From Bacteroidales bacterium (GTDB taxonomy: Bacteria > Bacteroidota > Bacteroidia > Bacteroidales > UBA932): DNA of 64,000 bases. The notes under the pieces are model-generated. The model made no database searches, had not been told where the DNA came from, and worked only from the letters and a program-made list of their open reading frames with translations. The first letter of the stretch is position 1. Each line of letters begins with the position of its first letter. Below, in pieces: positions 19,154 through 28,176 of this stretch. Position numbers and translations under genes: made by a program. The DNA lies in assembly GCA_017549505.1 (NCBI GenBank), contig JAFYUS010000018.1, positions 1 through 64,000 of the forward strand. The letters are read 5' to 3'.

Positions 19154-20614
19154 TTATTTCACATCGTATCCTTTAGGCATGGTGTACATATCCGGAAGGT
19201 CCTTGCTGAAGAATGTCTTCGGACTTTCGTACATCTTGCGGAAATTATCTTCCAGCCAATGGCCCGGATATATAGAAAAGTAATGGTCATCAGATTCATT
19301 GGTTCCCACATACTTGTTCCTCCACATGACAATCATGCTGATTCTCTGATTCAATGCAGAATTGAGTATATGGTCTGTCCAGTAAGATTTATACTTGGCT
19401 TTGTCCCTGAATCCCTCACATCCGCTCTCTGTAACGCCGCAAGGCTTGTTCTTCTCCAAGGCGATGGCAGACATCGTTTCGATATTCTTCCTGAAGGCAC
19501 TGGTCCAACCATAGTCATAACAGTCCATTCCGATAAAATCGACATATTCGTCACCAGGCCACCTGAAAGTTATACGTTCTTTCGTACCGTTTCCATAGTC
19601 CTTGTCCAGCTGCGGAGATATCGCATAGATGAAGTTATGGACTCCTTTCACATCTCTCAGATATTCGACGGTAAAACGCCAGAATCTGATGAATTCATCT
19701 TCAGTCGTACAATCAGAACCCCACCACGACCATCCGTTAGTGTGTTCGTGATATGGTCTGAAGATAATCGGAATAAGTTTTCCGTCTGAACCTTTCAGAT
19801 TATTTGCGAAATCTGCACATCTGTCAAGCCACTGAAGATACTTGGTCCTTGTTGCATGACCCTCCTTAAGGATGCTCTTCACGACTTCCTTGCTCTTGTT
19901 ATCCCAGGAATCTCCGCCTGTATGAGGGTTGTTGAGGTGACAGCACATTGTGATGACCTCGCCTCTGTCATAAGCTTCGATTATCACCCTTCGACGGATG
20001 GCGTTCTCCTTGTCGTTGTACCTGTTATCCATGATGGCACCCATGTCCACACTGAAGACAGCCGGATAATCTCCGCACACAGCCTTGGTATCGGAATTGC
20101 CCGGTTCATTGTACCAATAGCGTCCATACCAAAGATCATCATGGTGGCCGAACATGAAGCCCCTTGCCGCTATATCCCAAAGGTTTGCATAGAGCGCCTT
20201 GGTTTCAGCCGTTGCCTTCTTATCGACAAGACTGAGTGAGGCAACAGGGTTCGGATTACTCTTCTGGAAGATCCTTACCTCCTTATAGAAGTATTTGTCC
20301 TTAGGGTCAGTGAGCTTCACCTTTCCCATTCTCTCAGCGGTATGGTCATTGGCCTGAGCTGTAAACCAGACCTTCTTTCCCTCTATCTTGTCAAACTCGA
20401 TCCATTCAGTCTGAGACTCGACCTTGAATTCGAAATTGGCCTCGACATTGATTGAAAACTGTCCGGCTACATGGTCAATATCCACTCTGTCCTGAACCGT
20501 AATGGATCTTTCGTCTATGCCTGCACCAGATTCTTCCTTGACGTCAGAACACGACAAGACAGCCATCATAGAAACGGCTGCCGCTAGAATAGATGTGCCC
20601 ATAATCCTGCTCAT
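19154..20614 (-). CDS. GH26 beta-mannanase with BACON domain, lipoprotein
   Basis: A 486-residue lipoprotein (lipobox LSCS, Cys22). An N-terminal BACON domain (about 35-115; QTEWIEFDK) precedes a GH26 catalytic barrel (about 130-475). The motif IIFRPYHEHTNGWSWWG carries the acid/base (Glu290), and CGVTESGCEGF carries the nucleophile (Glu396). GH26 members are mostly endo-beta-1,4-mannanases. Surface anchoring and the second position in the operon fit a role as initiating surface endo-enzyme for mannan, glucomannan or galactomannan. A GH26 mannobiohydrolase or another specificity is possible. Confidence 0.92.
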   Translation of the reverse strand: MSRIMGTSILAAAVSMMAVLSCSDVKEESGAGIDERSITVQDRVDIDHVAGQFSINVEANFEFKVESQTEWIEFDKIEGKKVWFTAQANDHTAERMGKVKLTDPKDKYFYKEVRIFQKSNPNPVASLSLVDKKATAETKALYANLWDIAARGFMFGHHDDLWYGRYWYNEPGNSDTKAVCGDYPAVFSVDMGAIMDNRYNDKENAIRRRVIIEAYDRGEVITMCCHLNNPHTGGDSWDNKSKEVVKSILKEGHATRTKYLQWLDRCADFANNLKGSDGKLIPIIFRPYHEHTNGWSWWGSDCTTEDEFIRFWRFTVEYLRDVKGVHNFIYAISPQLDKDYGNGTKERITFRWPGDEYVDFIGMDCYDYGWTSAFRKNIETMSAIALEKNKPCGVTESGCEGFRDKAKYKSYWTDHILNSALNQRISMIVMWRNKYVGTNESDDHYFSIYPGHWLEDNFRKMYESPKTFFSKDLPDMYTMPKGYDVK

Positions 20615-20632
20615 AACGTTTGATTCTGCTTG

Positions 20633-21715
20633 TTACTCAGCTGAAAGATACTCATCATGATTGCTCAGAGCCTCATCGGTCTCCTTCTTGATGAGCCAGA
20701 ACACGTTACGGATATTGTTGGCATACCAACGCTCGTCACCCCAGTTGCTGGTCTCGTTATTGAACGGGCCTTCTCCGAATGAACGGTGAAGAGCCAGAGA
20801 TGGAACGTTCACAGTCTTTTCTGCGCTTCCACCTTCTGCCTGAACCGCTTCAGACCAGAACTTGTGCTCGCCTGCTCCAAGAAGCTCAAGCTTATGCAAT
20901 GGAGTCTTGTACTCAGCATCGTCGTAAGCATAGATGGTGATGAAACCGTCGCCATGCTTTGCCCAGCGGCTCTTGCCTGCCGGAATCAGACGATACTCTT
21001 CATTGATGTCGATGCCCTTGAAGATGTAATTTGCGTATTTTCCATCAGGACCAGGAGTATTCACGACTGTTCCGAAAGTCTCACCTGTCTGGTCATCAGC
21101 CTTTTCGAGTCTGAAACTCAAAGTATTGTCATCCTCATCCCTAGGATTGTAATCACCTGTCCAGATCCAGTACTTATCCATGACCTGACAGTATGTGATC
21201 CATCCCTCGAATCCGCCGATCATGACAAGGCTTGCGAGAGGAACTGCTCCTGATGTATCAAGGAGACCACCCACTTTTGTAAAGCTGTAGGTTCCCTCAA
21301 GAGTATCGGTGAAGACAGAATATGTCACCGTATATGTACGGGTTTCACCATTCTTTGAGGTTACTGTAAACTCAGCAGATCCGTCGCTCAGGTCGATTGT
21401 ATCGCCAGGTCCGATGCTTGCTGTAGGGCAGAATTCGCTTTCAGGATACTTGAAGTCAAGTGCAACAACCTTTACAGCCGACATATCAAGTCCGGTTGTA
21501 ATAAGGCTTACAGAAACAGAACCGACCTCATCGTTTCTCCAGTCCTGCGAAATGATGGCGGGTCCGATCTGGGACTCCAACCTGACATTTACAGGAGTGC
21601 GTTCGCGAAGCCAAGGGTCGATCAGCTCTTCAGTGTTACGCTCCTTCTGTCCGCATGATGCGAAAGCAGTCACCGCAACCGCTGCCAGAAACAGATTTCT
21701 GAAAATCTTCTTCAT
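20633..21715 (-). CDS. Operon-leading lipoprotein, likely surface glycan-binding protein
   Basis: A 360-residue lipoprotein (lipobox FASC, Cys20). Residues about 40-135 look like an Ig-type domain of the sort found in SusE-position proteins (ending RTYTVTYSVF). The remaining 220 residues form a Trp/Tyr-rich beta domain beginning GTYSFTKVGGLL, with no catalytic motif. It is the first gene of the locus, 18 bases upstream of GH26. A carbohydrate-capture function is inferred from position and composition only. Confidence 0.72.
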   Translation of the reverse strand: MKKIFRNLFLAAVAVTAFASCGQKERNTEELIDPWLRERTPVNVRLESQIGPAIISQDWRNDEVGSVSVSLITTGLDMSAVKVVALDFKYPESEFCPTASIGPGDTIDLSDGSAEFTVTSKNGETRTYTVTYSVFTDTLEGTYSFTKVGGLLDTSGAVPLASLVMIGGFEGWITYCQVMDKYWIWTGDYNPRDEDDNTLSFRLEKADDQTGETFGTVVNTPGPDGKYANYIFKGIDINEEYRLIPAGKSRWAKHGDGFITIYAYDDAEYKTPLHKLELLGAGEHKFWSEAVQAEGGSAEKTVNVPSLALHRSFGEGPFNNETSNWGDERWYANNIRNVFWLIKKETDEALSNHDEYLSAE

Positions 21716-22132
21716 AACTTGGTTCTTTAGTTTTTAAATTTGGTTTATAATTTTGTAAAAATTGTTGACAATCAGGTGCCGAATTGTTGACAACACATGC
21801 CAAATGTTGCTAATTTAGTATAAAATAGCTTACAAAAATGATTTTTTGCTATTATTATTAACGCACGTATTTAGTCAACTGATTATACAATTTTGATGGT
21901 ACAAAAATAATACAACAATCTAACAAAATTGTACAACAAATGTAACACGCAGCAAATCAACGTACTATAGAAAGTCAGAGCCCATTCTACTTGAGACCGA
22001 TATCCCATATAAAACAAAACCGACATGACAACAAGTTGCATTTATTAATTTTTCAGGTCATTGTTTTTGAAAAGAATATTTTGCCTATTTGATTATGTTG
22101 TTTTATATTTGCATATCTAACTACTTGAAACT
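21716..22132. promoter_or_regulatory. Divergent control region of mannan-type locus and araC
   Basis: A 417-base AT-rich gap between the minus-strand operon and the plus-strand AraC gene. Close to the operon start there is a direct repeat AATTGTTGACAA at 21760-21771 and 21782-21793, each followed by a TGCC (22-base period, about two helical turns), as expected for an AraC-family operator. Minus-strand -7-like boxes (TAnnTTTG) occur at 21909-21902 and 21944-21937, but neither has a TTTG at the right distance, so the operon start site is not assigned. Confidence 0.5.
22080..22111 (+). promoter_or_regulatory. Bacteroidota-type promoter of araC gene
   Basis: TTTG at 22080-22083, a 20-base spacer and TATATTTG at 22104-22111 match the -33/-7 consensus of the primary sigma factor in this phylum. 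The predicted start of transcription lies about 15 bases before the ATG at 22133. Confidence 0.75.
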
Positions 22133-22996
22133 ATGTATGAAATTCAACAGGAAATAGTTCCCATAAGTCATGATGACCTTTTTATTATTTTGAATCATTA
22201 TGACGCAGTATTCAAATATCCGATCCACTGTCATCCTGAGTATGAGATCAACGTTGTCATGAATACAGATGGGTCCAGAGTAGTCGGAGACACGGAGGAA
22301 TCCTTCAAGGGTATGGACATCGTGATGATAGGACCATACCTGCCTCATGTGTGGAAAGCTGAAGGAAACGGACATAGAGTGGTCACCATCCAGTTCTCAG
22401 GAGACCTTCTCAATTACCCCCTGATCAACAAAAGGCTTTTCATGCCGATAAAACAGCTTCTGATAGATTCCGCCCAGGGATTATGCTTCAACGGGCCGGA
22501 TGCAGAAAGAATCAAGGAAGAGATACTTGAACTTACAATGCTACAAGGTTTTCAGACAGCTACAAAGTTCCTGAACATCCTTAACTACATGGCAACAGCT
22601 TCGCGAAGAAAGCTTGTAAGCAATTATTCCGAATCAGAAGTATCTCTCAGCACATCAAACTCCCGACGCGTAAGCAAAGCCTGCAAATATATCGAGGAGA
22701 ATATTTCCAGAAGGATAACACTTTCAGAAGTTGCGGAACTTGTAAACATGTCTGACTCGGCATTCAGCCATTTCTTCAAGAAGAAGACAGGCATATCATT
22801 CATAACATATGTCAACAATCTCCGCGTTGCCAAGGCATGTGAGCTATTGATAAACACGTCGTTAAGTGCCTCGGAGATATGCTATGACTGCGGCTTCAAC
22901 AACAAGTCGAATTTCATCAGGATATTCACTCAAAGAAAGAATATGACTCCTATCGAGTACAGGAATCATATGACCCATCTATATTTGAAATATTAA
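22133..22996 (+). CDS. AraC-family transcriptional regulator
   Basis: A 287-residue regulator with an N-terminal cupin-like sensing domain (about 15-150; HYDAVFKYPIHCHPEYEINVV) and a C-terminal double helix-turn-helix (about 185-285; RRITLSEVAELVNMSDSAFSHFFKK, SEICYDCGFNNKSNFIRIFTQR). It is divergent from the mannan-type operon, unlike the hybrid two-component regulators common for such loci, and probably senses a sugar in the cytoplasm. purD follows only 17 bases downstream on the same strand, so read-through into purD-folD is likely. Confidence 0.9.
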   Translation: MYEIQQEIVPISHDDLFIILNHYDAVFKYPIHCHPEYEINVVMNTDGSRVVGDTEESFKGMDIVMIGPYLPHVWKAEGNGHRVVTIQFSGDLLNYPLINKRLFMPIKQLLIDSAQGLCFNGPDAERIKEEILELTMLQGFQTATKFLNILNYMATASRRKLVSNYSESEVSLSTSNSRRVSKACKYIEENISRRITLSEVAELVNMSDSAFSHFFKKKTGISFITYVNNLRVAKACELLINTSLSASEICYDCGFNNKSNFIRIFTQRKNMTPIEYRNHMTHLYLKY

Positions 22997-23013
22997 ACAA
23001 AACATAAGTCAGA

Positions 23014-24267
23014 ATGAAGAAAGTATTGGTAATCGGAGGCGGCGGACGCGAGCATGCCATCGTTGACGCACTCAGCCGCAGCCCTCAGGTTGAAAAGATT
23101 TACTGCGCACCCGGCAATGCCGGAATCTCTGCGCAGGCAGAATGTGTATCCATCAAGGATACAGATGTTGAAGGTCTCAAGGCGTTCGCGCTTGAGAATG
23201 GAATCGACCTTGCGGTCGTTGGTCCGGAAGTGGCTCTCGCAGCTGGAGTAGTCGATGCATTCAAGGAGGCAGGACTTCGCATCTTCGGCCCTTCAAAGGC
23301 AGCAGCCACAATCGAAGCGAGCAAGGATTTCGCAAAGCAGCTCATGGCGAAATACGAGATTCCGACTGCAGCATTCGAGACATTCGAAGACTATGAGGCA
23401 GCACTTGAGTATGTGAAGAAAGGTTCGTTCCCTGTAGTCCTCAAATACGACGGACTTGCAGCCGGTAAGGGAGTCGTCATCCCTGAGACTCTTGAGGAAG
23501 CGGACGCCACCCTCAAGGACATGCTTCTTGACGACAAGTTCGGCAAGGGAAAGGTTGTGGTCGAAGAGTTCCTTACAGGCCCTGAATTCTCATTCATGTG
23601 CTTCGTGGACGGTCTGGACGTATATCCGATGACTCTTTCACAGGACCACAAGCGCGCCTACGAAGGAGACAAGGGTCCTAACACAGGTGGCATGGGAGCA
23701 TATTCTCCGGTTCCGATCATTACTGACGAAGACCTTGAATTCTCTCTTGAAAAAGTAATGAAGCCGACTGCCGCTGCAATGGTTGCAGAAGGATGTCCAT
23801 TCACAGGAGTCCTCTACGGCGGCCTCATGAAGACCCCTCAGGGACCTAAGGTGATCGAGTTCAACTGCCGTTTCGGCGATCCTGAGACAGAAGTTGTACT
23901 TCCACGTCTCGCAACAGATATCTACGACATCTTCTCTGCTGTGGCAGACCACACTCCAATGCCTCAGATCGAGTGGAAGAAAGAGGTTACGATGGGCTTT
24001 GTAATGGCTTCTAAGGGATATCCCGGCGACTATGAGAAGGGATACGAGATCTCCGGACTTGACAAGCTCCCTGAGGAAATCAGAGTATTCCACATGGGAA
24101 CATCACTCAAGGACGGAAAATATCATACAACGGGCGGCCGCGTGCTTATGGTAGTAGGTTTCGGAGCAGATCTCCAGGAGGCTCACGACAAGGCTCTTGC
24201 CGCTGTAGAATCAATCGAGTGCGACAATCTCTTCTATCGTCGCGACATCGGATGGAGAGTTTTGTAA
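23014..24267 (+). CDS. purD: Phosphoribosylamine--glycine ligase
   Basis: A 417-residue GAR synthetase: VIGGGGREHAIVDAL opening, ATP-grasp core (KYDGLAAGKGVVI, GPNTGGMGAYSPVP, EFNCRFGDPETEVVLP) and the normal length. It joins glycine to phosphoribosylamine in step 2 of purine synthesis. The stop codon overlaps the folD start (TAATG), which indicates translational coupling. Confidence 0.97.
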   Translation: MKKVLVIGGGGREHAIVDALSRSPQVEKIYCAPGNAGISAQAECVSIKDTDVEGLKAFALENGIDLAVVGPEVALAAGVVDAFKEAGLRIFGPSKAAATIEASKDFAKQLMAKYEIPTAAFETFEDYEAALEYVKKGSFPVVLKYDGLAAGKGVVIPETLEEADATLKDMLLDDKFGKGKVVVEEFLTGPEFSFMCFVDGLDVYPMTLSQDHKRAYEGDKGPNTGGMGAYSPVPIITDEDLEFSLEKVMKPTAAAMVAEGCPFTGVLYGGLMKTPQGPKVIEFNCRFGDPETEVVLPRLATDIYDIFSAVADHTPMPQIEWKKEVTMGFVMASKGYPGDYEKGYEISGLDKLPEEIRVFHMGTSLKDGKYHTTGGRVLMVVGFGADLQEAHDKALAAVESIECDNLFYRRDIGWRVL

Positions 24268-25118
24268 TGGCAACTATAATCAGTGGAAAGGAGCTTTCAG
24301 CTAAGCTGAAGGACGAAATGAAGGCACAGGTTGCCACATTTCCGGAGAAATATGGCCGCGTACCGCATCTTGTAGTGATCCTCGTGGGAGAGGATCCAGG
24401 CAGCGTATCATACGTTACAGGAAAGGCAAAGGCATCTGAATATGTAGGTATAAAGAATACCACCATACGCAGACCGGACACCATTACCGAGGCAGAACTT
24501 CTCGGAATGATCGAGGAGCTGAACGCAGACGACAGCGTCGACGGCATCCTTGTACAGCTGCCCCTTCCTAAGCATATCAGCGAGGACAAGGTGATCGCAA
24601 CCATCGCAAAGGAGAAGGACGTAGACGGATTCCACCCACTCAACGTCGCATCTCTCTGGCAGAAGCAGGACTGCATCCTCCCATGTACTCCTAAGGGTAT
24701 CATAAAGATGCTTAAGGTTGCTGGAGTAGAGATAAAGGGCAAGAGGGCAGTCGTGATCGGCAGAAGCAATATCGTAGGTCTCCCTGTTTCAAAGCTTCTT
24801 CTCGACGAGAATGCGACAGTGACCATCGCCCACAGCCGAACAGTTGATCTACCGACAGTAACCCGTAATGCAGAAATCCTGGTCGTTGCCATCGGACGCC
24901 CGAAATTCGTGACAGCCGATATGGTATCGGAAGGAGCAGTCGTAATCGACGTCGGAGTAAACCGTGACCCTGAGACAGGAAAGCTCTGCGGCGACGTAGA
25001 CTACGCCGCCATCGAGCCAAAGGCATCTGTCATCACCCCAGTTCCGGGAGGCGTCGGCCCGATGACCATCACCTGCCTCATGGAGAACACCATCGAGTGC
25101 TTCCTCCGTAAAATGTAA
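24267..25118 (+). CDS. folD: Methylene-THF dehydrogenase/cyclohydrolase
   Basis: The start chosen is ATG 24267, in the TAATG overlap with purD, giving 283 residues, the usual FolD length; a longer frame upstream is read through purD and is not needed. Motifs: SYVTGKAKASEYVGI with the catalytic Tyr and Lys, VDGILVQLPLP, CTPKGIIKML, and the dinucleotide-binding VVIGRSNIVGLPVSKLL. It converts 5,10-methylene-THF to 10-formyl-THF, the one-carbon donor for purine synthesis, which explains the coupling to purD. Confidence 0.96.
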   Translation: MATIISGKELSAKLKDEMKAQVATFPEKYGRVPHLVVILVGEDPGSVSYVTGKAKASEYVGIKNTTIRRPDTITEAELLGMIEELNADDSVDGILVQLPLPKHISEDKVIATIAKEKDVDGFHPLNVASLWQKQDCILPCTPKGIIKMLKVAGVEIKGKRAVVIGRSNIVGLPVSKLLLDENATVTIAHSRTVDLPTVTRNAEILVVAIGRPKFVTADMVSEGAVVIDVGVNRDPETGKLCGDVDYAAIEPKASVITPVPGGVGPMTITCLMENTIECFLRKM

Positions 25119-25141
25119 ACCAATAACAATCAATAGCTTAC

Positions 25142-25179
25142 ACAAAATGCGTGCTCCCCAAAGGGAGCACGCATTTTGT
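25142..25179. terminator. Bidirectional terminator between folD and purH
   Basis: A perfect 17-bp stem (25142-25158 with 25163-25179) and a CAAA loop. The stem contains a GC-rich core with T-run-like ends on both strands, and it lies between two convergent genes. Confidence 0.9.
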
Positions 25180-25216
25180 ATAATCGCCTGTATTTCAGCG
25201 ATTTATGGTTTACATT

Positions 25217-26767
25217 TTAATGCTTGAAGTGGCGCATACCTGTGCAGAGCATTGTGATGCCGCACTCGTTCGACTTCTTTACAGAGTCTTCGTCGCGTAC
25301 GCTTCCGCCTGGCTGCACGATTGCCTTCACGCCATACTCAGCAGCGAGGGTCACTGTGTCGTCGAATGGGAAGAAACCGTCTGAACCAAGTACGATGCCT
25401 TCTGCCTTGATGTCCTTGCCAGCTTCAGCAAGAGCAGCGGAAGCCTGCTCGAGGGCGATCTTTGCAGAACCTACACGGTTCATCTGGCCTGCTCCTACTC
25501 CGAGGGTCGCGCCATCCTTGACTACTACGATAGCGTTTGACTTTACGTGTTTCACTATTCTCCAAGCGAAGTCGAGGTCAGTAAGCTGAGCCTCTGTAGG
25601 CTTAGCCTCTGTAACGCACATGTCGGCTACAACAGTCTTTGTATCGATATCCTGCTCCTGTACGAGGATACCGCCGTTCATGCTGACATACATGTTGTGT
25701 CCACCCTCTTCCTTGCTCATATCCACCTTGAGGAGACGAAGGTTCTTCTTTGTGCAGAGAACCTCGAGAGCTTCGTCAGTAAAGCTTGGAGCCATGATGA
25801 TTTCAAGGAAAATCGGCTTCATGAGCTCAGCTACTTCCTTGTTCACCTCTCTGTTCACAGCCACGATACCGCCGAAGATGCTGACCTTGTCAGCTTCGTA
25901 AGCCTTTGTCCATGCATCTACAACGTCTGTTCCGATAGCTGCACCACATGGGTTCATATGCTTGAGTCCTACACAGAAAGGAGCCTCGAACTCACGTACG
26001 ATATTGAGAGCGGCATTAGCATCCTGGATATTGTTGTATGAAAGTTCCTTACCGTTAAGCTGCTCTGCTGTAGCGAGTGAGAAAGGAACCTTGTCAAGGG
26101 TTGCATAGAACTTGGCGTTCTGGTGCGGGTTCTCACCGTAGCGGAGGCTCTGCTTGAGGTCGTACTCAAGGAAAAGCTTCTCATTCAGACCTGCAGCCTT
26201 ACGCATGTATGTAGCGATCATCATATCGTACTCCGCGGTATGGGTATAAGCCTCTGCTGAAAGCTGAAGACGTGTCTCCTTCGTAGTATTACCGGTCTCA
26301 CGGATCTCAGCGATGATCCTTGCGTAGTTGTCAGGGTTGCAGACCACTGTAACTGCGCTCCAGTTCTTGGCAGCCGAACGAAGCATTGAAGGACCTCCGA
26401 TGTCGATATTCTCGATTGCATCCTCCATTGTCACGTCAGGCTTTGCGATTGTCTGCTTGAACGGATAGAGGTTTACACATACCATGTCGATGAACTCGAT
26501 GCCGTTCTCCTTGAGCTGTGCGATGTGGCTGTCAAGGTCGCGACGACCGAGGAGTCCGCCATGTACCTTAGGATGTAGAGTCTTTACGCGACCGTCGCAG
26601 ATTTCAGGGAAACCTGTGATCTCACTGATGTTTATTACCTTAAGTCCTGCCTCCTGCAGAAGTTTCATAGTTCCGCCGGTTGCGATGATCTCCCAACCGA
26701 GCTCCACTAACTGACTGGCAAATTCTACTACGCCTGTCTTGTCAGATACTGAAAATAATGCTCTCAT
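25217..26767 (-). CDS. purH: Bifunctional AICAR transformylase/IMP cyclohydrolase
   Basis: A 516-residue protein with the MGS-like cyclohydrolase domain (about 1-190; ALFSVSDKTGVVEFA, CDGRVKTLHPKVHGGLLGRR) and the AICAR transformylase domain (LKHMNPCGAAIG with the catalytic Lys-His pair; GQMNRVGSAKIAL). It catalyses the last two steps to IMP. It faces folD across a shared terminator and lies 50 bases downstream of purM, probably in one transcript. Confidence 0.97.
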   Translation of the reverse strand: MRALFSVSDKTGVVEFASQLVELGWEIIATGGTMKLLQEAGLKVINISEITGFPEICDGRVKTLHPKVHGGLLGRRDLDSHIAQLKENGIEFIDMVCVNLYPFKQTIAKPDVTMEDAIENIDIGGPSMLRSAAKNWSAVTVVCNPDNYARIIAEIRETGNTTKETRLQLSAEAYTHTAEYDMMIATYMRKAAGLNEKLFLEYDLKQSLRYGENPHQNAKFYATLDKVPFSLATAEQLNGKELSYNNIQDANAALNIVREFEAPFCVGLKHMNPCGAAIGTDVVDAWTKAYEADKVSIFGGIVAVNREVNKEVAELMKPIFLEIIMAPSFTDEALEVLCTKKNLRLLKVDMSKEEGGHNMYVSMNGGILVQEQDIDTKTVVADMCVTEAKPTEAQLTDLDFAWRIVKHVKSNAIVVVKDGATLGVGAGQMNRVGSAKIALEQASAALAEAGKDIKAEGIVLGSDGFFPFDDTVTLAAEYGVKAIVQPGGSVRDEDSVKKSNECGITMLCTGMRHFKH

Positions 26768-26768
26768 G

Positions 26769-26817
26769 TATATACGTCATTGCGAGGAGCGCCAGCGTCG
26801 TGGCAATCTCCTCCTCG
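26769..26817. repeat. Intergenic palindromic repeat (ATTGCGAGGAG type)
   Basis: The gap between purH and purM is almost filled by a GC-richer element beginning near ATTGCGAGGAG, with inverted arms ATTGC/GCAAT (26779-26783, 26803-26807) and CGAGGAG/CTCCTCG (26783-26789, 26811-26817). The wording resembles interspersed palindromic repeats seen in many bacterial genomes. It could fold in the purM-purH transcript. Confidence 0.5.
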
Positions 26818-27987
26818 TTAGTAAATAAATTCTCCGAATTCCGAACGGATGATGAGTTCCTTATGGTCGCACTCCTCTACCCTTCCTACGATCTGGGCAT
26901 CTATACCGAAGCTCTTTGAGATTGCGATGACCTCCTCAGCATGCTCAGGAGAGAGGTATACCTCGAGACGATGACCCATGTTGAACACCTTGTACATCTC
27001 TGCCCAGTCGGTGCCGCTCTGCTCGTGGATTGTCTTGAAGAGAGGAGGTACAGGGAAGAGGTTGTCCTTGATGATGCGTACATCATCACCCACGAAGTGC
27101 AGGATCTTTGTCTGCGCACCGCCCGAGCAATGTACCATACCATGGATCTGAGGACGAAGGGCGTCAAGAAGCTTCTTCACGACCGGTGCGTAAGTACGCG
27201 TAGGAGAAAGGACCAGCTTTCCTGCATCGATCGGCGAGCCTTCGACAGCATCTGTCAGCTTGAGACCACCGCTGTATACAAGGTCATCCGGAACAGCCTT
27301 GTCGTAGCTCTCGGGATATTTCTCTGCAAGATACTTCGAGAACACATCGTGGCGTGCGCTGGTGAGTCCGTTGCTGCCCATTCCTCCGTTGTACTCCTTC
27401 TCATATGTAGCCTGTCCGAAAGATGCAAGACCTACGATGACGTCCCCCGGACGGATGTTGGCGTTGTCGATGACATCGCTGCGCTTCATACGGCATGTGA
27501 CAGTCGAATCCACGATGATCGTACGTACCAGGTCTCCGACGTCAGCTGTCTCACCTCCGGTCGCATACACGCCGACTCCCATCTCGCGGAGTTCCGCGAG
27601 GAGCTCGTCGGTACCGTTGATGATCGCGCTGATCACTTCGCCCGGAACGAGCATCTTGTTGCGGCCGATTGTCGATGATACGAGGATGTTGTCGACTGCG
27701 CCGACGCAAAGAAGGTCATCTATGTTCATGATGAGCGCATCCTGCGCGATGCCTTTCCATACGCTGATGTCGCCGGTCTCCTTCCAGTAGAGGTACGCAA
27801 GCGAAGACTTTGTGCCTGCGCCGTCTGCGTGCATGATGTTGCAATATTCAGGATCTCCTCCGAGAATGTCAGGAATGATCTTGCAGAATGCCTTTGGGAA
27901 GATACCCTTGTCGATGTTCTTGATAGCGTTGTGGACATCCTCCTTCGATGCCGAAACACCACGCTGCATGTACCTTTGGTTGCTCAT
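26818..27987 (-). CDS. purM: Phosphoribosylformylglycinamidine cyclo-ligase
   Basis: The start MSNQRYMQRGVSASKEDV (ATG 27987-27985) gives 389 residues. A longer frame from 28035 would run through a TATCTTTG promoter-like box (minus strand 28019-28012), so it is rejected. AIR synthetase features: GDPEYCNIMHADGAGTKSSLAY and GLKLTDAVEG-type segments, and a C-terminal domain ending FGEFIY. The protein is longer than E. coli PurM (about 345), as I recall for the Bacteroidota form. Step 5 of purine synthesis. Confidence 0.94.
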   Translation of the reverse strand: MSNQRYMQRGVSASKEDVHNAIKNIDKGIFPKAFCKIIPDILGGDPEYCNIMHADGAGTKSSLAYLYWKETGDISVWKGIAQDALIMNIDDLLCVGAVDNILVSSTIGRNKMLVPGEVISAIINGTDELLAELREMGVGVYATGGETADVGDLVRTIIVDSTVTCRMKRSDVIDNANIRPGDVIVGLASFGQATYEKEYNGGMGSNGLTSARHDVFSKYLAEKYPESYDKAVPDDLVYSGGLKLTDAVEGSPIDAGKLVLSPTRTYAPVVKKLLDALRPQIHGMVHCSGGAQTKILHFVGDDVRIIKDNLFPVPPLFKTIHEQSGTDWAEMYKVFNMGHRLEVYLSPEHAEEVIAISKSFGIDAQIVGRVEECDHKELIIRSEFGEFIY

Positions 27988-28080
27988 ATGACTCAGTTTG
28001 AATTGAAGTTGCAAAGATAGCAAAAAACCTTGCATATATGTTCATTTCTCATTAACATTGCAGACACAAGTTTGAACGCC

Positions 28081-28153
28081 GTGGGTCGGAATCAGAGTCC
28101 CACAACGCGATATGGGTATAGTCGTATAGCCCGTATTGCGTTTTTTTGTTTTT
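28081..28153 (+). promoter_or_regulatory. Structured leader with terminator-like hairpin before ORF6N gene
   Basis: A 5-bp hairpin (GTGGG 28081-28085, CCCAC 28099-28103) is followed at once by a long hairpin (28104-28120 with 28125-28142, loop GTCG, closed by Watson-Crick and G-U pairs) and then seven T. This is the form of an intrinsic terminator, yet there is no plus-strand gene before it and the ORF6N start follows 24-35 bases later. It may be an attenuator or the 3' end of a small RNA. No promoter with both boxes was found upstream. Confidence 0.55.
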
Positions 28154-28176
28154 ATACGGCAGAAAAAACATCAGCT

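Noticed and set aside
27988..28035. Longer N-terminus of PurM
   Set aside because: It reads through a promoter-like box; the extension is not like PurM, and MSNQRYMQRGVS is a normal start.
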